Positions 33,395-34,948 of a stretch of 34,948 bases of DNA are shown here, in pieces. Position numbers and translations under genes: made by a program. This DNA comes from Victivallis vadensis (GTDB taxonomy: Bacteria > Verrucomicrobiota > Lentisphaeria > Victivallales > GWF2-50-93). Under the pieces are notes generated by a model. The model saw only the letters and a program-made list of their open reading frames with translations, ran no database searches and was not told the origin of the DNA. How positions within the stretch are numbered: the stretch's first letter is position 1; each line of letters starts with the position of its first letter. The stretch spans positions 1 through 34,948 of the forward strand of contig CAMCYE010000025.1 in the NCBI GenBank assembly GCA_945883805.1, in the 5' to 3' direction.

Positions 33395-33498
33395 AATTTC
33401 AAAACTCAAGAAACGGTCGTGACAAGCACGACCCTCCACGCCCGAAACGGGCGTAAAACATGGAGGGCGAGGCTTGTCCGAGCCGCAGTTTTGAAATT
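33395..33498. repeat. 104-nt nested palindrome
   Basis: Outer arms AATTTCAAAACT (33395-33406) and AGTTTTGAAATT (33487-33498) pair perfectly. Inside them GACAAGC/GCTTGTC (33421-33427, 33472-33478), CCCTCCA/TGGAGGG (33432-33438, 33461-33467) and a tip hairpin CGCCCG-AAA-CGGGCG (33439-33453) stack on one axis, with short mismatched bulges. The build is that of a REP-like or MITE-like repeat. It is part of a 600-bp stretch (33298-33922) in which no gene could be seen. Confidence 0.75.
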
Positions 33499-33603
33499 AC
33501 CTCTCCCATATCAATAAACTTCAAGTTCAGATCATTAAAAGCTGCGGTCGTTGGCAGCTTAATTCAACGTTGAGGAATTTCAAAGTTAATTAAAAGAGTG
33601 TGA

Positions 33604-33662
33604 TACAGGCGTCTCGCCTGTTCTTCAAGAAGAAATAAATAAGAACAGGCGAGACGCCTGTA
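33604..33662. repeat. Compound palindrome: two inverted copies of a self-complementary ACAGGCG-TCT-CGCCTGT unit
   Basis: The 22-nt arms at 33604-33625 and 33641-33662 are exact reverse complements across a 15-nt AT-rich loop. Each arm alone also contains an inverted repeat (ACAGGCG-TCT-CGCCTGT). The DNA could therefore form one long hairpin or two side-by-side hairpins, a layout typical of paired REP elements (BIME-like). Confidence 0.85.
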
Positions 33663-33696
33663 CCACATTAAAAGGATGCCAGCAAGGTGTTTGCCC

Positions 33697-33768
33697 GCAC
33701 GCCTGAGGGCGTGCCTCTGGCGGCACCAAAGGTTTATGCGCCTATGGCGTGTTTATACGCCGTGGCGT
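33697..33768. repeat. Cluster of short GGCGT/ACGCC hairpins
   Basis: GCACGCC-TGAG-GGCGTGC (33697-33714) is followed by overlapping short inverted repeats: CGCC-TAT-GGCG from 33740, GGCGT...ACGCC at 33746-33761 and ACGCC-GT-GGCGT at 33757-33768. Different pairings exclude one another. Along with the two preceding palindromes this fills the non-coding gap. From about 33770 to 33922 nothing recognisable is seen before the lipoprotein gene. Confidence 0.55.
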
Positions 33769-33922
33769 ACGAGCAGGGTTGGCGGTCCATGAAGATTGCG
33801 GCTCCTGTCCGGCTAATTTCATGACAATGCTTATAACCCGGTGCAGTTTGACTATATATGATAAGCAATATAGATTTCCCCTCATTTAAATTTACTTTGT
33901 CTTGATAAAAAAACGGTTGAAT

Positions 33923-34690
33923 ATGATCAGGGTTTCAAGTTTAATTTTTTCAGTGGTTTTCATCATGCTGCTTGTTTCGTGCGATGAGGGTGGCCCCGAT
34001 GAAAGCAGGCATCCGCTTTTTAAAAAGGCCTCAAACCTCAAGGAGAAGGGCAGGTATTCCGAATCGGCAAAAGCTTTTGAGGATTATGTTAAAATCAATC
34101 CGGATTCCGCCAAAACACACCTCGAACTCGCAACTCTATATGACGACAGCCTGAAAGATTCCCTTTTTGCAATTTATCATTACAGGCGCTATCTGGAGAT
34201 TGAATCCGATTCCCAGGAGAAGAAGAATATCGAGATTTGGCTTAAGGGGGCTGAGAAGGAGTATTACGAACAGCTTAGAATGAATTATCCCGACAGTGAC
34301 CTTAAAAAAGAGAATGATGCCCTGAGGGAAAGAGAGAAAAGGTACGTTGCCCTTGTGACTCAGTTGAGGAAAGAGAACGAATACCTCGGAAATCAGCTTG
34401 AATTGAAACCTGTGGAGCCTTCGGCGGTTCAGGAAATAAAACAAAATGGCACCGTGCCCACGGAGTACGAGGTTCCGTCCACATCCGTTCCCGGGAAAAA
34501 GGAAATTCCTGAATCCTATACGGTGAAACCCGGGGATAATCTTACTAGGATTTCCCGTGAAATTTATGGTGACATAAAATATTACAAGCTTATTCTTGAG
34601 GCGAACAGGGATGTCCTAAGCTCTGAAACGCAGGTGCGGATCGGACAGAAGCTGAAAATCCCCAGGTTGCCGGAAAAGCCGCAACCGTGA
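33923..34690 (+). CDS. Lipoprotein with TPR-like, coiled-coil and C-terminal LysM domains
   Basis: A 255-residue protein. The ATG at 33923 starts a clean lipoprotein signal, 'MIRVSSLIFSVVFIMLLVS|C20'; an in-frame TTG at 33902 only adds seven residues. Asp follows the lipid-bearing Cys, which in Escherichia coli retains lipoproteins at the inner membrane. Residues about 35-100 form tetratricopeptide-like helices ('KGRYSESAKAFEDYVKINPDS'). About 115-150 is charged and probably coiled coil. A linker rich in Pro/Val follows, and about 200-250 is a LysM domain ('ESYTVKPGDNLTRISREIYGD...LKIPRLPEK') that binds peptidoglycan. It probably acts in cell-envelope structure or division and is unrelated to the sugar locus. 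Confidence 0.88.
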   Translation: MIRVSSLIFSVVFIMLLVSCDEGGPDESRHPLFKKASNLKEKGRYSESAKAFEDYVKINPDSAKTHLELATLYDDSLKDSLFAIYHYRRYLEIESDSQEKKNIEIWLKGAEKEYYEQLRMNYPDSDLKKENDALREREKRYVALVTQLRKENEYLGNQLELKPVEPSAVQEIKQNGTVPTEYEVPSTSVPGKKEIPESYTVKPGDNLTRISREIYGDIKYYKLILEANRDVLSSETQVRIGQKLKIPRLPEKPQP

Positions 34691-34714
34691 TATTTTTTCC
34701 TGCCGGAAAAAATA
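34691..34714 (+). terminator. Perfect terminator hairpin of the LysM lipoprotein gene
   Basis: TATTTTTTCC-TGCC-GGAAAAAATA forms a 10-bp perfect stem with a tetraloop, starting directly after the TGA stop. Its A/T-rich flanks allow it to work on either strand. Confidence 0.7.
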
Positions 34715-34745
34715 TATGACCCATCAGAAGTCGGAGAGAAGACCT

Positions 34746-34767
34746 ACTGCGGGGGGGGCGCAGTTTT
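34746..34767 (+). terminator. Second hairpin with a poly-G loop and T tract
   Basis: ACTGCG pairs with CGCAGT around a loop of seven G, followed by TTT. It is a plausible backup terminator 30 bp after the first. The G run (34751-34758) lies outside any gene. Confidence 0.45.
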
Positions 34768-34829
34768 ATCAATAAGAAACTGTTAAAGACACACACTAAA
34801 GGGAACCTCTAAAAATTCGCATTTGGCGC

Positions 34830-34934
34830 GTTGCGGAAGATTTTTGAAAGCTCAAAAAGAATTTCTGAACGAAGGCGTATCAAGCGATACGCCGAGAGAA
34901 GAACATTATTTCTTGAGCCAAAAAGATCCGCAAC
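34830..34934. repeat. 105-nt imperfect palindrome at the window end (MITE-like)
   Basis: The ends GTTGCGGA (34830-34837) and TCCGCAAC (34927-34934) are exact inverted copies. The centre is a perfect hairpin GGCGTATC-AAGC-GATACGCC (34874-34893), and intermediate blocks such as GCTCAA/TTGAGC also pair. No gene was seen from 34715 to the end. The element may extend left to GGGAACCTCT near 34801 and right beyond the window. Confidence 0.6.
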
Positions 34935-34948
34935 CCAAAGGGAGACAG

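Noticed and set aside
33205..33402. Minus-strand 65-codon frame over the tRNA
   Set aside because: It simply translates the tRNA and its flank; the cloverleaf explains the sequence.
34751..34758. Run of eight G as a phase-variation tract
   Set aside because: It is outside any gene and sits in the loop of a probable terminator hairpin.
1..34948. CRISPR array, cobalamin riboswitch, rRNA, prophage or defence genes
   Set aside because: No regularly spaced repeats, no conserved B12-box-like leader, no rRNA sequence and no phage or nuclease/helicase set were seen on either strand.

Overview
The window looks like a chromosomal segment of a member of the PVC superphylum, most likely Lentisphaerota (Victivallales-like) or a close relative such as Kiritimatiellota. 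The main clue is the protein at 2622-3395: a short prepilin-type signal with an [24 protein letters not shown] start, '[17 protein letters not shown]', and a C-terminal 'FFDGHV'. That architecture is hugely expanded in those phyla. Several uroporphyrinogen-decarboxylase-fold (URO-D) paralogues and a sugar-catabolic gene mix fit the same group. This assignment is inference; no rRNA or marker gene is present.

Layout. Positions 1-177 are the last 58 codons of a MalK/UgpC-type ABC ATPase (TOBE domain). Next come a decayed prepilin fragment on the minus strand (239-383) and a REP-associated tyrosine transposase (RAYT, 457-1470). The RAYT is bracketed by a perfect 20-bp inverted repeat (384-403 and 1482-1501). 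An AraC-family regulator (minus, 1522-2346) is divergent from about 30 kb of genes all on the plus strand (2622-32996). A near-consensus sigma-70 promoter (2406-2434) faces that run.

The plus-strand run reads as one or a few catabolic operons built of modules. (A) 2622-8565: prepilin-like protein, URO-D-like protein 1, split transketolase, DapA-family lyase/aldolase and FucI-like isomerase, with start/stop overlaps between the last four. (B) 8570-13467: cytoplasmic GH78-like rhamnosidase, URO-D-like 2 and an MFS sugar transporter. (C) 13484-18729: FAD oxidoreductase, URO-D-like 3, RraA-like aldolase, TIM-barrel epimerase and D-2-hydroxyacid dehydrogenase. (D) 18807-23703: three exported proteins, namely a zinc phospholipase C/P1-nuclease-fold enzyme with extra C-terminal domains and two right-handed beta-helix proteins. 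(E) 23780-26467: URO-D-like 4, a RhaI-like TIM-barrel isomerase and a YhcH-family protein. (F) 26523-30466: metallophosphatase lipoprotein, ribokinase, nucleoside hydrolase and a BASS-family transporter. (G) 30630-32996: cytoplasmic GH38 alpha-mannosidase.

A reasonable reading is that secreted beta-helix enzymes trim a plant or algal polysaccharide. Imported oligosaccharides would be cut by GH78 and GH38 inside the cell, and the resulting (deoxy)sugars would be isomerised and cleaved by the isomerase, transketolase and aldolase sets. A possible second thread is nucleotide salvage (P1-type nuclease, phosphatase, nucleoside hydrolase, ribokinase). The four URO-D-like proteins all lack the HemE RQAGRY motif and have no corrinoid protein beside them. 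They are the least explained part of the locus.

After 32996 the character changes. There is a CAT-anticodon tRNA (minus, 33222-33297), then about 600 bp without a gene that is packed with several different palindromic repeats, then a TPR/coiled-coil/LysM lipoprotein (33923-34690) with a perfect terminator hairpin. The end of the window holds another long palindrome.
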